In this document: positions 6,967 to 15,416 of the stretch, piece after piece
Layout: every line of letters begins with the position of its first letter
Position numbering within the stretch: position 1 is the first letter of the stretch
Assembly: GCA_964510785.1 (NCBI GenBank)
Contig: CAZECM010000025.1
Span: 1-40,007, forward strand
Source: JAAYZM01 sp964510785
GTDB lineage: Bacteria > Actinomycetota > Actinomycetes > Actinomycetales > Cellulomonadaceae
Length of the DNA stretch: 40,007 nt
Direction of reading: 5' to 3'
Notes under the pieces: generated by a model
What the model was told of the DNA's origin: nothing
Database searches by the model: none
The model's input: only the letters and a program-made list of their open reading frames with translations
Position numbers and translations under genes: made by a program

Positions 6967-9339
6967 CTAGCGTCGCGCGATCCGCAGCGTCTTGACCTTG
7001 CTGACCTTCGTGCCAGCCTTGTTCGTCAGGACGGCGCGGAACTTCGCCCGGTCGAGACGCTGGGTCGCCTTGACCTTGAGGGTCTTGCTGCGTGCACCCG
7101 GGATCTTCTGCCACGTCGAGGTCCCGGCGCGCTTGACCTGCCACTGGATCTTCGGTGCGGGATAGCCGCTGGCCTTCACCGTGAACCGCGCCGTCCTGCC
7201 CGCGGCGACCTTGACGTGGCGTGGCTGCTTGGTGATCTTCGGCTTGACGAGCTTGATCGACAGCCTCGCGGCCTTGCTCGTGCGCGTGCCCGCGCTGTTC
7301 GAGACCACCGCACGGTAGCGGTAGTTCTTCAGCGTGGCCTTTGCCTTGACCTTGAGGCTCGTGCCGGTCGCACCCTTGACGACCTGCCACGTGCCGCCGG
7401 GTGCGCGCCGCTCCCAGCGGATCGACGGCTTCGGCGTGCCCGTCGCACGGACCGAGAACGTCGCCGTCTTGCCGATCGCCGCCGTCCTGGACACCGGGTG
7501 CGACGTGATGGTCGGCGCGATGGCCGCTGGCGGCTCGGGCTTGCCGGGCTTGCCGGGCTTGCCGGGCTCGCCAGGCTCACCGGGCTCACCGGGCTCGCCA
7601 GGCTCGCCAGGCTCACCGGGCTCACCGGGCTCACCAGGCTCGCCAGGCTCACCGGGCTCGCCGATGCAGTCCGCGTAGGCGGTGGCCGACGGCGAGAACC
7701 TCACGAACTCGAACTCGGCCTCGAGCTCGGGGGTCGCAGCCGAGCCACGGAAGGCGAACGGGCCGATGTGGGTGAACCCGGCTTCCTCGACGTCGATCGC
7801 CCTGCCCATCGGCGCGAAGGACTGCCCGTCGCTCGACACGCTCGCGCGGATCTCGCTCCCGTCGCTCGTGAGCCGCAGCCACAGCGACGTCGCGCCGACC
7901 GGGACGGCCACCGTGTCCAGCCGGTTGGCGCCGTTGCGGTGGTAGACGAGCTCGATCTGGCGTCCCGGGGTGGTGCGAGCGAAGTCGAACTTGGTGTACC
8001 AGGTGTCGGTCAGGTAGAGCAGCAGCCCGCCTTGCTGGAACGTCACCTGCGGGTCGATCGAGACGCGGGTCGTGACCTGCCACGGCCCGCTCGGCAGCTC
8101 CTGCTGGATGAGCGGCGCGGCGGCGACACCCCCGCTGTAGGTCGGGATCACGAGCGATCCGTCGCGCACCTCGTGGCGGGCCTCGGAGGCGCGGACCACG
8201 CGGTCCCAGACGCCGTCGGCGAGGTCGTCACCGTCGAACTCGTCGGAGCCGTCGGCAGCGCACACGGCGAAGGTCGGGTTGTCCGGGTCGTGCGGGAACC
8301 CGCCGAAGGGGGGCTCCGGCTCCGGGACCGTCGCGTCGGGGTCGTGCTTCGCGAACCGGATCGTGGCACCGAGGCGCGCGCCCGACTCGTAGAACAGGAA
8401 CGTCTCGCCGGCGTGGGTCACGATGTCGGGAGCGGCGACGCGGCCGACGTCGTCGCCCGCCCCGCTCGCCTGGTGCAGCAGGATCGGTGAGGCGCCGACC
8501 TGTCGGAGCGTCTTGTCGATGGTCCGCGCGTAGATCTTCCCGCTCGTCGCGTGGTAGATCACGTACAGCTGTCCGTCCCACTCCCACAGGTTGGCCGAGG
8601 AGACGTTGCGACCCTCCTCGAAGCCGCCGGCCACGACGTACGCGGGGTCCACGGTCCACTCGAAGCCGTCCACGGACTCGGCGAGCCGGATGCGACGGGT
8701 GTTGTCCGTCTCGTTGCCCATGTAGAACATGGCGTAGCCGTACCCGGAGTCCGGGTCGGGGTGCGGGAACACCCGTGCGTAGCTGGTCTCGGTGACCGAG
8801 GGGCCGCCCAGGGCGTTCCACACGACGCGGTCGCCGTACGTGAAGTCGACACCGTCGTCGCTCGTCGCGTAGCGCGTCGTGGAGTTCTCGCCGTGGAAGT
8901 ACAGGACCACCTGGTCCGTCTCCTCGTGCCAGATGACGTCGGGGCTCGAGACGTGGCTCACCGAGTAGTGCGGGCTCCAGACGTTCGCGACGATCGGGTT
9001 CGCGGCGTGCTCGACCCACGGTCCGGCGAGGTCGTCGGCGTACATGAGCACGATGCCGCCGGGGGAGTCGTGCGGGGCGAGGTACAGGTACCACTCGCCG
9101 AGCGGGTCGTCGAGGTGGGCGCCCGCGTGGAAGACGCTCGGGAAGATGTACTCGTCCGTCGGGTTGTACTGCATCGTCAGCGGGTCGGTGATCTCGCCCT
9201 GGTAGACGAAGGTCGGCCAGTCGTCCGGTGGTGGTGCCGTGGCGGCGCTCGCGCCGGGTGCCGCCGTGGCTCCGGCGAGCAGCAGTGCCGCGAGTGCTGC
9301 GAAGGCCGCTGGCCGTCGTCGTCGTTCTGTCATCCCCAT
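6967..9339 (-). CDS. Secreted GH43-like five-bladed beta-propeller protein with laminin-G-like, collagen-like and Ig-like modules
   Basis: 790 aa from ATG 9339, with GGGAGA upstream. The modules in order are: signal peptide (about 1-35, ending ALLLAGATAAPGASA); a beta-propeller of GH43/GH32 type (about 40-330, blades marked by YATSDDGVDF, YAMFYMGNE, IRLAESVDGFEW, LFYESGARLG); a concanavalin/DUF1349-like sandwich (about 355-545); a collagen-like linker of 11 GEP and 3 GKP triplets; and two related Ig-like domains (about 600-790) that are strongly Lys/Arg-rich. GH43 enzymes cut arabinan or xylan linkages, but I could not place the catalytic triad, so the substrate is open. There is no sortase motif; the basic Ig domains may hold it in the cell wall. 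It diverges from lacI and shares the twin operators. Confidence 0.75.
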   Translation of the reverse strand: MGMTERRRRPAAFAALAALLLAGATAAPGASAATAPPPDDWPTFVYQGEITDPLTMQYNPTDEYIFPSVFHAGAHLDDPLGEWYLYLAPHDSPGGIVLMYADDLAGPWVEHAANPIVANVWSPHYSVSHVSSPDVIWHEETDQVVLYFHGENSTTRYATSDDGVDFTYGDRVVWNALGGPSVTETSYARVFPHPDPDSGYGYAMFYMGNETDNTRRIRLAESVDGFEWTVDPAYVVAGGFEEGRNVSSANLWEWDGQLYVIYHATSGKIYARTIDKTLRQVGASPILLHQASGAGDDVGRVAAPDIVTHAGETFLFYESGARLGATIRFAKHDPDATVPEPEPPFGGFPHDPDNPTFAVCAADGSDEFDGDDLADGVWDRVVRASEARHEVRDGSLVIPTYSGGVAAAPLIQQELPSGPWQVTTRVSIDPQVTFQQGGLLLYLTDTWYTKFDFARTTPGRQIELVYHRNGANRLDTVAVPVGATSLWLRLTSDGSEIRASVSSDGQSFAPMGRAIDVEEAGFTHIGPFAFRGSAATPELEAEFEFVRFSPSATAYADCIGEPGEPGEPGEPGEPGEPGEPGEPGEPGEPGEPGKPGKPGKPEPPAAIAPTITSHPVSRTAAIGKTATFSVRATGTPKPSIRWERRAPGGTWQVVKGATGTSLKVKAKATLKNYRYRAVVSNSAGTRTSKAARLSIKLVKPKITKQPRHVKVAAGRTARFTVKASGYPAPKIQWQVKRAGTSTWQKIPGARSKTLKVKATQRLDRAKFRAVLTNKAGTKVSKVKTLRIARR

Positions 9340-9357
9340 CGAGGTTCTCCCTTGAAC

Positions 9358-9444
9358 TTGACACCCTGCGGTGCTCACTGGTTAGGATCGGTCTCGCTAA
9401 TACGCATTAGCGCGACTGATGTGCGATGCTAATGCGAATTAGCG
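9358..9444. promoter_or_regulatory. Divergent control region with twin LacI-family operators
   Basis: There are two near-identical palindromes: CGCTAAT-ACGC-ATTAGCG at 9395-9412 and GCTAAT-GCGA-ATTAGC at 9428-9443. Their centres are 32 bp apart, about three helical turns. On the plus strand TTGACA (9358-9363) and TAGGAT (9383-9388) form a possible promoter with a long 19-bp spacer just upstream of the first operator. The sites lie between lacI and the divergent glycosidase gene, so one repressor could shut off both directions. Confidence 0.8.
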
Positions 9445-9483
9445 AAGAAGTCGAACGACTTCACCCCGATGGAGGACCCGGAC

Positions 9484-10572
9484 ATGCCCAGTAGTGCCAG
9501 ACCACCGCAGCGCATCACGCAGCGCCGCATCGCCGAGCTCGCAGGCGTCAGCCAGGCGACGGTCTCTCTCGTGCTCAACGGCAAGGCGGACGCCGCCAGC
9601 CGGATCCCCGAGGAGACCCGCGCGCGGGTCCTGGCCGTCATCAACGAGACGACGTACGTGCCGGACCCCGCCGCGCGGCGGCTCGCCGGGGTGGGCAACC
9701 GGCTCGTCGGGATCTTCACCTACGAGCCGGCGTTCCCCAGCGCGAGCCTCGACTTCTACGCCGCGCTGCTCACGGGCATCGAGGCCCGCGCCGAGGAGCT
9801 CGGCTTCGACCTGCTCCTCTTCACGAGCGCCCCGGTGGAGGGCGGGCGGCGGCAGCTCTTCAGCGAGAAGAACCGGTTGCGGCTCGCCGACGGTTGCCTC
9901 CTGCTCGGTCTCGAGATGGACGGTAGCGACCTCGAACGGCTCGTCGAGAGCGGCTTCCCGTTCGTCGCCGTCGGGCGCCGAGACGCCGTCGGCGTGCCCT
10001 ACGTCGCCGCGGACTACGTCACGGGAACCGGTGCGCTCGTCTCCCGGGCATGGGAGCTGGGGCACCGCGACTTCATCTACGTGCACGCGGACAGCACCGG
10101 CGAGTCCGTCCTGGACCGCCAGCGAGGGTTCCGCGAGGAGCTCGAGCGGCGCAGCGGCGCACTGGACCGGGCGACGAGCCTGCGGGCCTCCGACGAGGCA
10201 GACCCCGAGGCCGACTGGCGCGCCGTACGGGAGTCGGGTGCGACCGTCGCCTTCGTCGAGCGGCCGAGCCTGGCGTCGCACTTCGCGAGGTTCGCCGTGC
10301 GCGACGGCCTCGACGTCCCGGGCGACCTGTCCATGGTCGTGCTCGCCGACCCCTCCCACCCGGCGGAGGCCGCGCGCGACTTCACGCGGCTGAGCCCGCC
10401 GCGCACCCAGCTCGGTGCCGACGCGCTGAGCCTCCTGGCGCGGGTGCTCGACCCGGCGGACGACATCGACGACGGCGAGCTCCAGATCATGCTCGACTGC
10501 GTCGTCTACGACGGCGACACCCTGGCGGCGCCGCGAAGCAACCCAGGTCGCGCGGGCGGGGGAGCGCGATGA
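9484..10572 (+). CDS. LacI-family transcriptional regulator
   Basis: 362 aa. The N-terminal helix-turn-helix (RITQRRIAELAGVSQATVSL, about residues 11-30) and hinge helix (PDPAARRLAG) are typical of LacI/GalR proteins. The periplasmic-binding-protein-like sugar-sensing domain fills the rest. ATG 9484 is chosen because GGAGGA precedes it at 9470; an ATG at 9469 lacks a ribosome site. Two LacI-type palindromes lie just upstream, so the protein probably represses its own operon and the divergent glycosidase gene until a sugar signal binds. It overlaps the FAD oxidoreductase gene by 4 nt. The effector is unknown. Confidence 0.92.
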   Translation: MPSSARPPQRITQRRIAELAGVSQATVSLVLNGKADAASRIPEETRARVLAVINETTYVPDPAARRLAGVGNRLVGIFTYEPAFPSASLDFYAALLTGIEARAEELGFDLLLFTSAPVEGGRRQLFSEKNRLRLADGCLLLGLEMDGSDLERLVESGFPFVAVGRRDAVGVPYVAADYVTGTGALVSRAWELGHRDFIYVHADSTGESVLDRQRGFREELERRSGALDRATSLRASDEADPEADWRAVRESGATVAFVERPSLASHFARFAVRDGLDVPGDLSMVVLADPSHPAEAARDFTRLSPPRTQLGADALSLLARVLDPADDIDDGELQIMLDCVVYDGDTLAAPRSNPGRAGGGAR

Positions 10573-12188
10573 CCCGGCACCTGCCCAGCGGCATGCGTAC
10601 CGAGGTCCTCGTCGTCGGCGGCGGTCTCGGTGGCGTCGCGGCGGCCCTCGCCGCCCTCGACGCGGGCCGTTCGGTCGTGCTCACCGAGGAGTACCGATGG
10701 CTGGGCGGACAGCTCACGAGCCAGGCCGTCCCGTTCGACGAGCACTCCTGGATCGAGCAGTTCGGCTCCACGGCCCGCTACCGCGCACTGCGCCGAGGCA
10801 TCCGGGACTACTACCGGCAGTGGTACCCGTTGACCCCGCAGGCGCGCGCCGACCCGATGCTCAACCCGGGAGACGGTCTCGTGAGCCGGTTGTGCGCCGA
10901 GCCGCGCGCCGGTGTCGCGGTGATCGAGGCCATGCTCGCGCCGTACCGCGCCGCCTCACGGTTGCGCATCGTCCAGCCCGCGGTGCCCGTCAAGGTCGAC
11001 ACCGACGGCGACCGCGTCACGGCCGTGACGCTCGAGCTGACTGACGAGTCTCGTCTCGTCGAGATCGAGGCGGACTACGTCATCGACGCGACAGAGCTCG
11101 GCGACCTGCTTCCCCTCGCGGGCGCGGAGTACGTCACGGGGTTCGAGTCGAAGGACCAGACGGGCGAGCCGAGCGCACCCGACGAGGCGCAGCCGCACAA
11201 CCAGCAGGCCTTCAGCTGGTGCTTCGTCGTGGACCACGTCGACGGCGACCACACGATCGACCGCCCGGCGGACTACGACCGCTGGCGACAGGTCCAGCCG
11301 CCCTTCTGGGGCGCCCCGATGCTCTCGCTGACGGGACCGGACCCGCGCACTCTCAAGACCTTGACCCGGACGTTCACCCCGCACGCGCCCCGGCCGGGTG
11401 TCGTGGCCGACCAGGGCAAGGACCCCGGCGACCGGGAGCTGTGGACCTTCCGGCGCATCCTCGCGCGCCACCACCTGGCGGACGGCACGATCCCGAGCGA
11501 CCTCGTGCTCGTGAACTGGCCGATGATCGACTACCTCGAAGGCACCATCGTCGACGTCGCACCCACGGAGGTCGACAAGCACCTGGCCGCCTCGCGCCAG
11601 CAGTCGCTCTCGATGCTGTACTGGCTCCAGACCGAGGCGCCCCGCCCCGACGGCGGCACGGGCTTTCCCGGACTGCGGTTGCGCGGCGACGTCACGGAGG
11701 GGCCGGACGGGCTCGCGATGGCGCCCTACATCCGCGAGTCGCGCCGCATGCTCACGGTGCGCACCGCGACCGAGAACGACCTGTCGATCGCGGTGCGCGG
11801 CCACGGGCGCCCGTTCACCACGCCGGACAGCGTCGGCGTCGGCATGTACCGCATCGACCTGCACCCCACGAGCGGCGGGGACAACTACCTGGATCTGGCG
11901 AGCGCTCCGTTCGAGATCCCGCTGGGAGTCCTGGTCCCGCGCCGCATGACGAACTTGCTGCCAGCCGGAAAGAACGTCGGCAGCACGCACATCACCAACG
12001 GGGCCTTCCGGCTCCACCCGGTGGAGTGGAACCTCGGCGAGGCTGCCGGAAGCCTCGCCGCGTACTGCCTGGACCGCGCGGTGGGCCCCCGCGCGGTTCA
12101 GGAGACCCCTTCACTCCTGGAGGGGTTCCAGTCCCTACTCACTCGCGGAGGCGTCGAGCTGCACTGGCCCGACGTCACCGGCTACTAG
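10569..12188 (+). CDS. FAD-dependent oxidoreductase (PF12831 type)
   Basis: 539 aa from ATG 10569, which overlaps the lacI stop (ATGA) and follows GGGGGA. The dinucleotide-binding fingerprint VVGGGLGG is at residues 15-22, followed by RSVVLTEEYRWLGGQLTSQA, in which the GGQ segment is typical of PF12831 proteins. The C-terminal end (KNVGSTHITNGAFRLHPVEW and NLGEAAGSLAA) is the second FAD contact region. No signal peptide is seen, so it is cytosolic. Members of this family occur in glycan-utilisation loci of many bacteria, but their reactions are mostly unproven. It lies between the regulator and a sugar importer and is the only intracellular enzyme of the operon, so oxidation of the imported sugar is a reasonable inference. 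Confidence 0.85.
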   Translation: MTRHLPSGMRTEVLVVGGGLGGVAAALAALDAGRSVVLTEEYRWLGGQLTSQAVPFDEHSWIEQFGSTARYRALRRGIRDYYRQWYPLTPQARADPMLNPGDGLVSRLCAEPRAGVAVIEAMLAPYRAASRLRIVQPAVPVKVDTDGDRVTAVTLELTDESRLVEIEADYVIDATELGDLLPLAGAEYVTGFESKDQTGEPSAPDEAQPHNQQAFSWCFVVDHVDGDHTIDRPADYDRWRQVQPPFWGAPMLSLTGPDPRTLKTLTRTFTPHAPRPGVVADQGKDPGDRELWTFRRILARHHLADGTIPSDLVLVNWPMIDYLEGTIVDVAPTEVDKHLAASRQQSLSMLYWLQTEAPRPDGGTGFPGLRLRGDVTEGPDGLAMAPYIRESRRMLTVRTATENDLSIAVRGHGRPFTTPDSVGVGMYRIDLHPTSGGDNYLDLASAPFEIPLGVLVPRRMTNLLPAGKNVGSTHITNGAFRLHPVEWNLGEAAGSLAAYCLDRAVGPRAVQETPSLLEGFQSLLTRGGVELHWPDVTGY

Positions 12189-12197
12189 GAGAGCCAG

Positions 12198-13532
12198 ATG
12201 AGATCAGCAAAGCCGCTGACCATGATCACCACGTGCGCACTCACGGCATTCGCGCTCGTGGCCTGTAGTTCTAGTGACACACCTGCACCGGGGCCCAGCG
12301 AGTCCGGGACCCTGCCTGCCGAGTCCGCGGCTCCGCCCGCGGCGGACGCCAGCATCGACCTGCGGATGACCGTGTGGTCCTCCAACGAAGACCACCTCGC
12401 CCTGTTCAACTCGATCGCCGACGAGTACAAGGCGGACCACCCGGAGATCGGCACGATCACGTTCGACCCGTTGCCGTTCGACGACTACACCTCGACCGTG
12501 ACGACGCAGATCGCGGGCAACAACGCGCCGGACCTCGCGTGGATCCTCGAGAACGCTGCACCGGACTTCGTCTCGAGCGGGGCGCTGTTCCCGCTGGACG
12601 AGGTGCTCTCGAACGTCGAGGGCTACGAGTTCGACGACCTGAACGACGCCGCGACCGCGCTGTGGCGCCAGGACGGCGCGCTGCTCGCGTACCCGTTCAG
12701 CACGTCGCCCTTCGTGGTGTTCACGAACGAGGACCTGCTCAAGGAAGCCGGCCAGCCTTCTGGTGCGGCGCTCCTCGAGTCGGGCCGCTGGGACTGGGAG
12801 AACGTCTCCGAGGTCGGCTCGGTGGTCAACCAGACGACCGGGAAGACCGGGTTCGTGATCCGTGACTTCGAGTACCTGAACTGGGACTACCTGAGCACGG
12901 TGTGGAACGGCTGGGGTGCGGCGCCGTGGACCGAGGACGGTGCGGTCTGCAAGTTCGCGGAACCGGAGATGGTCGCCGCGTTCGAGTTCTTGCACGACGC
13001 CGCCTTCGAGGCGAAGTCGATGCCCGGTCCGGGTTCGACCGCGGACTTCTTCGCGGGCGAGGCGGCCTTCACGGTCACCCAGATCTCGCGGGCGAACCTG
13101 CTCGCCGACGGCGGCTTCGAGTGGGACCTGCTCCCGTTGCCCGAGGGGCCCGCGGGCACCTACTCGGTGACGGGACAGGCCGGCATCGGCGTCCTGGCCC
13201 GGGGTGAGAACCCCGAGGCCGCCGCGCAGTTCCTGGCGCACTTCTCCAACCCGGCGAACTCCGCGCTGCTCGCGCAGTACTTCCCGCCGCCGCGTGAGTC
13301 TCTCCTCAACACCGAGGTGCTCGCGGCGGCCAACCCGTTGCTGAGTGCCGAGCAGATCGAGAACGTGGTGATCCCCGGGATCGCGACGGGGCAGGTCCGC
13401 CCGAGCCACACGGACGCTGCTCGCCTCGGCCAGGAGGTGCGTGCCTCGCTCGACGGGCTCTGGGTCCCGAACGCTGACATCCCCGGAGTCCTGCAGGCGA
13501 CGTGCGGGTCGATCGAGTCCCTGCTCGGCTAG
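12198..13532 (+). CDS. Sugar ABC transporter substrate-binding lipoprotein (CUT1 type)
   Basis: 444 aa; AGGAGAG precedes the ATG. The signal peptide ends in a lipobox (ALVAC, Cys23), followed by a Ser/Pro/Ala-rich linker and a family 1 extracellular solute-binding fold (MTVWSSNEDHLALFNSIADE; TTQIAGNNAPDLAWI; FFAGEAAFTVTQIS). It is lipid-anchored outside the cell and delivers an oligosaccharide to the two permeases encoded next. It starts 9 nt after the FAD oxidoreductase gene. A GC hairpin begins 34 nt after its stop, inside the next gene, and could favour binding-protein mRNA over permease mRNA. Confidence 0.93.
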   Translation: MRSAKPLTMITTCALTAFALVACSSSDTPAPGPSESGTLPAESAAPPAADASIDLRMTVWSSNEDHLALFNSIADEYKADHPEIGTITFDPLPFDDYTSTVTTQIAGNNAPDLAWILENAAPDFVSSGALFPLDEVLSNVEGYEFDDLNDAATALWRQDGALLAYPFSTSPFVVFTNEDLLKEAGQPSGAALLESGRWDWENVSEVGSVVNQTTGKTGFVIRDFEYLNWDYLSTVWNGWGAAPWTEDGAVCKFAEPEMVAAFEFLHDAAFEAKSMPGPGSTADFFAGEAAFTVTQISRANLLADGGFEWDLLPLPEGPAGTYSVTGQAGIGVLARGENPEAAAQFLAHFSNPANSALLAQYFPPPRESLLNTEVLAAANPLLSAEQIENVVIPGIATGQVRPSHTDAARLGQEVRASLDGLWVPNADIPGVLQATCGSIESLLG

Positions 13533-13540
13533 CACGGACC

Positions 13541-14488
13541 ATGTCGACTCCCACTGTCGCCGGGTCCCGGGGCCGGACTGCTGTCCGGCCCCGGGCCACC
13601 CGGCCCCGCCTGAGCTATCAACGCCAGGACGAGCTCATCGGGTACGCGTTCATCGCGCCGCAGGTGCTCGGCATCGTCGCGTTCGTGCTCGTGCCGCTCG
13701 CCCTGATCTTCTACTACGCGTTCCACGAGTGGAACGTCCTGGGCGGCACCTTCACCTTCGTCGGCCTCGACAACATCCGGGAGCTCTTCGAGGACCCGAA
13801 GCTCGGATCGGTGCTGCGCGCCACGGGAGTGTTCTCCGTCGGCCTCGTCGTGCTCAACGTCAGCCTCGCGCTCACGCTCGCCGTGCTGCTCAACCGCCGG
13901 TGGCGTGCGGTGACCTTCTTCCGGACGGTGTTCTTCTCGCCCGTGGTCGTCTCGCTCGTCGCCTGGACCATCGTGGCGGGGTTCCTGCTCCAGGCCGACG
14001 GCGGGATCAACGGGCTGCTCGCCGTGATCGGCATCGAGGGACCCAACTGGTTGCGCGAGGGCAACACGGCGATGCTGAGCGTCATCGTGGTGCAGGTCTT
14101 CAAGAACGTGGGCCTCAACATGGTGCTCTTCCTCGCCGCGCTCCAGGGCGTGCCGCGCGAGCTGCTCGAGGCCGCGCGGGTCGACGGCGCGAACGACCGC
14201 CGCATCTTCTTCCGCATCGTGGTTCCGATGATCTCGCCGACGATCCTGCTCACGCTCATCATCACGATCGTCGGGTCGCTGCAGGTGTTCGCGCAGATCG
14301 CCGTCCTGACGCAGGGCGGTCCCGGGGTCTCCACGACCGTGCTCGTGTACTACCTGGTCCAGCAGGCGTTCGACTTCCACCGGTTCGGCTACGGCTCGGC
14401 GCTCGCGATCCTGCTCTTCGTCATCGTGCTGCTCCTGACCATCGCGCAGTGGCAGCTGAGAAAGAGGTGGGTCTTCTATGAGAAGTAA
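13541..14488 (+). CDS. Sugar ABC transporter permease, MalF-type
   Basis: 315 aa from ATG 13541, 8 nt after the binding-protein stop; no strong Shine-Dalgarno sequence. A basic cytoplasmic tail of about 35 residues is followed by six predicted membrane helices (first YAFIAPQVLGIVAFVLVPLA). The EAA loop for ATPase contact is EAARVDGANDRRIFFRIVVP. It belongs to the CUT1 inner-membrane components and pairs with the following MalG-type permease, which it overlaps by 11 nt. A perfect 12-bp hairpin lies within codons 9-19. There is no ATPase gene in the operon. Confidence 0.92.
   Translation: MSTPTVAGSRGRTAVRPRATRPRLSYQRQDELIGYAFIAPQVLGIVAFVLVPLALIFYYAFHEWNVLGGTFTFVGLDNIRELFEDPKLGSVLRATGVFSVGLVVLNVSLALTLAVLLNRRWRAVTFFRTVFFSPVVVSLVAWTIVAGFLLQADGGINGLLAVIGIEGPNWLREGNTAMLSVIVVQVFKNVGLNMVLFLAALQGVPRELLEAARVDGANDRRIFFRIVVPMISPTILLTLIITIVGSLQVFAQIAVLTQGGPGVSTTVLVYYLVQQAFDFHRFGYGSALAILLFVIVLLLTIAQWQLRKRWVFYEK
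13566..13595 (+). other. GC-rich hairpin inside the permease 5' end
   Basis: A perfect 12-bp stem (CCCGGGGCCGGA at 13566-13577, complement at 13584-13595) has a 6-nt loop. It begins 34 nt after the binding-protein stop and is translated as part of the permease N-terminal tail (around residues 9-19). It may shield upstream mRNA from 3' exonucleases or weaken permease translation. It is not a terminator, since the frame continues through it. Confidence 0.65.
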
Positions 14489-15416
14489 CGCAGCCACGCT
14501 GTCACGGCCCGGTGCGTCGAGCCTCGCCGCCGGGCGCGACCCGGTGCGACGCACCCGGTCGGAGAAGTACCCGGACGAGAGGGACACGCACCTGGGGCGT
14601 CGGATCGCGTTGTACGGACTGCTGTGCGTCCTGGCGATCCCCTTCGTGTTCCCCACGTGGTGGATGATCACGTCGTCGCTCAAGCCGATCAACGAGATCT
14701 TCGCCTTCCCCCCGACGCTCTGGCCGGCCGAGCCGACGCTCGCGGCGTACTCCGACGCGTTCCGGATGCAGCCCTTCGCGCGGCAGTACTTCAACAGCCT
14801 CTACATCGCCGCGGCCGTCACGGTCGGGACCATGTTCGTGTCCTCGCTCGCCGGGTACGCGTTCGCGCGGATCAAGTTCCGGGGGCAGAACACGCTGTTC
14901 CTCGTCGTCCTCGTCGGCCTCCTCATCCCGAGCGAGGTGACGATCGTGCCGCTCTTCCAGATGTTCAACCGGTTCGGGATGATCGACACCCACTGGCCGC
15001 TCATCCTCGTGACCACCTTCGGGGCGCCGAGCGTCCTGGCGACGTTCATCATGCGTCAGTTCTTCGTGACGCTGCCTGTCGAGCTCGAGGAGGCGGCTCG
15101 TCTCGACGGGCTGGGGAGGCTCGCCATCTGGTGGCGTATCGCCACCCCGCTGTCCCGCACGGCGCTCGCGGCGGTGTCGATCTTCACGTTCCTGTACGTC
15201 TGGAACCTCTACCTGGAACCCACGGTGTACCTGTCCTCGCCCGAGATGTTCACGCTTCCGCAGGCGCTGACCCGTTACGCGGACGCCTATGGTGGGCAGA
15301 TCTGGAACGTGCAGCTCGCTGCTGCCACCATGACGGCGCTCCCGGTGCTCATCGTGTTCGTCTTCGCTCAGAAGCAGTTCGTCGAGGGGCTCGCCCAGGC
15401 AGGGCTCAAGGGCTGA
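14478..15416 (+). CDS. Sugar ABC transporter permease, MalG-type
   Basis: 312 aa from ATG 14478 (GAAAGAGG upstream), starting within the end of the MalF-type gene. A basic N-terminal tail is followed by six membrane helices (first LYGLLCVLAIPFVFPTWWMI). The EAA loop is EEAARLDGLGRLAIWWRIAT. The C-terminus KQFVEGLAQAGLKG is typical of CUT1 permeases (QrxFvxGltxGavKG). It is the last gene of the LacI-controlled operon; its 3' end overlaps the end of the convergent HNH gene by 11 bp, so the two genes lack a terminator gap between them. Confidence 0.93.
   Translation: MRSNAATLSRPGASSLAAGRDPVRRTRSEKYPDERDTHLGRRIALYGLLCVLAIPFVFPTWWMITSSLKPINEIFAFPPTLWPAEPTLAAYSDAFRMQPFARQYFNSLYIAAAVTVGTMFVSSLAGYAFARIKFRGQNTLFLVVLVGLLIPSEVTIVPLFQMFNRFGMIDTHWPLILVTTFGAPSVLATFIMRQFFVTLPVELEEAARLDGLGRLAIWWRIATPLSRTALAAVSIFTFLYVWNLYLEPTVYLSSPEMFTLPQALTRYADAYGGQIWNVQLAAATMTALPVLIVFVFAQKQFVEGLAQAGLKG

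Noticed and set aside
7540..7660. The repeat array as a possible CRISPR or satellite
   Set aside because: The 9-bp units read in frame as Gly-Glu-Pro and Gly-Lys-Pro. There are no spacers, and it is a collagen-like protein linker.
10050..10568. An N-terminal extension of the FAD oxidoreductase reaching into lacI
   Set aside because: The region is the lacI coding sequence in another frame. The ATG at 10569 with ribosome site and the normal Rossmann start fits better.
13566..13595. The hairpin as a transcription terminator
   Set aside because: It lies inside the permease reading frame and has no T-tract. A full terminator there would prevent permease expression.
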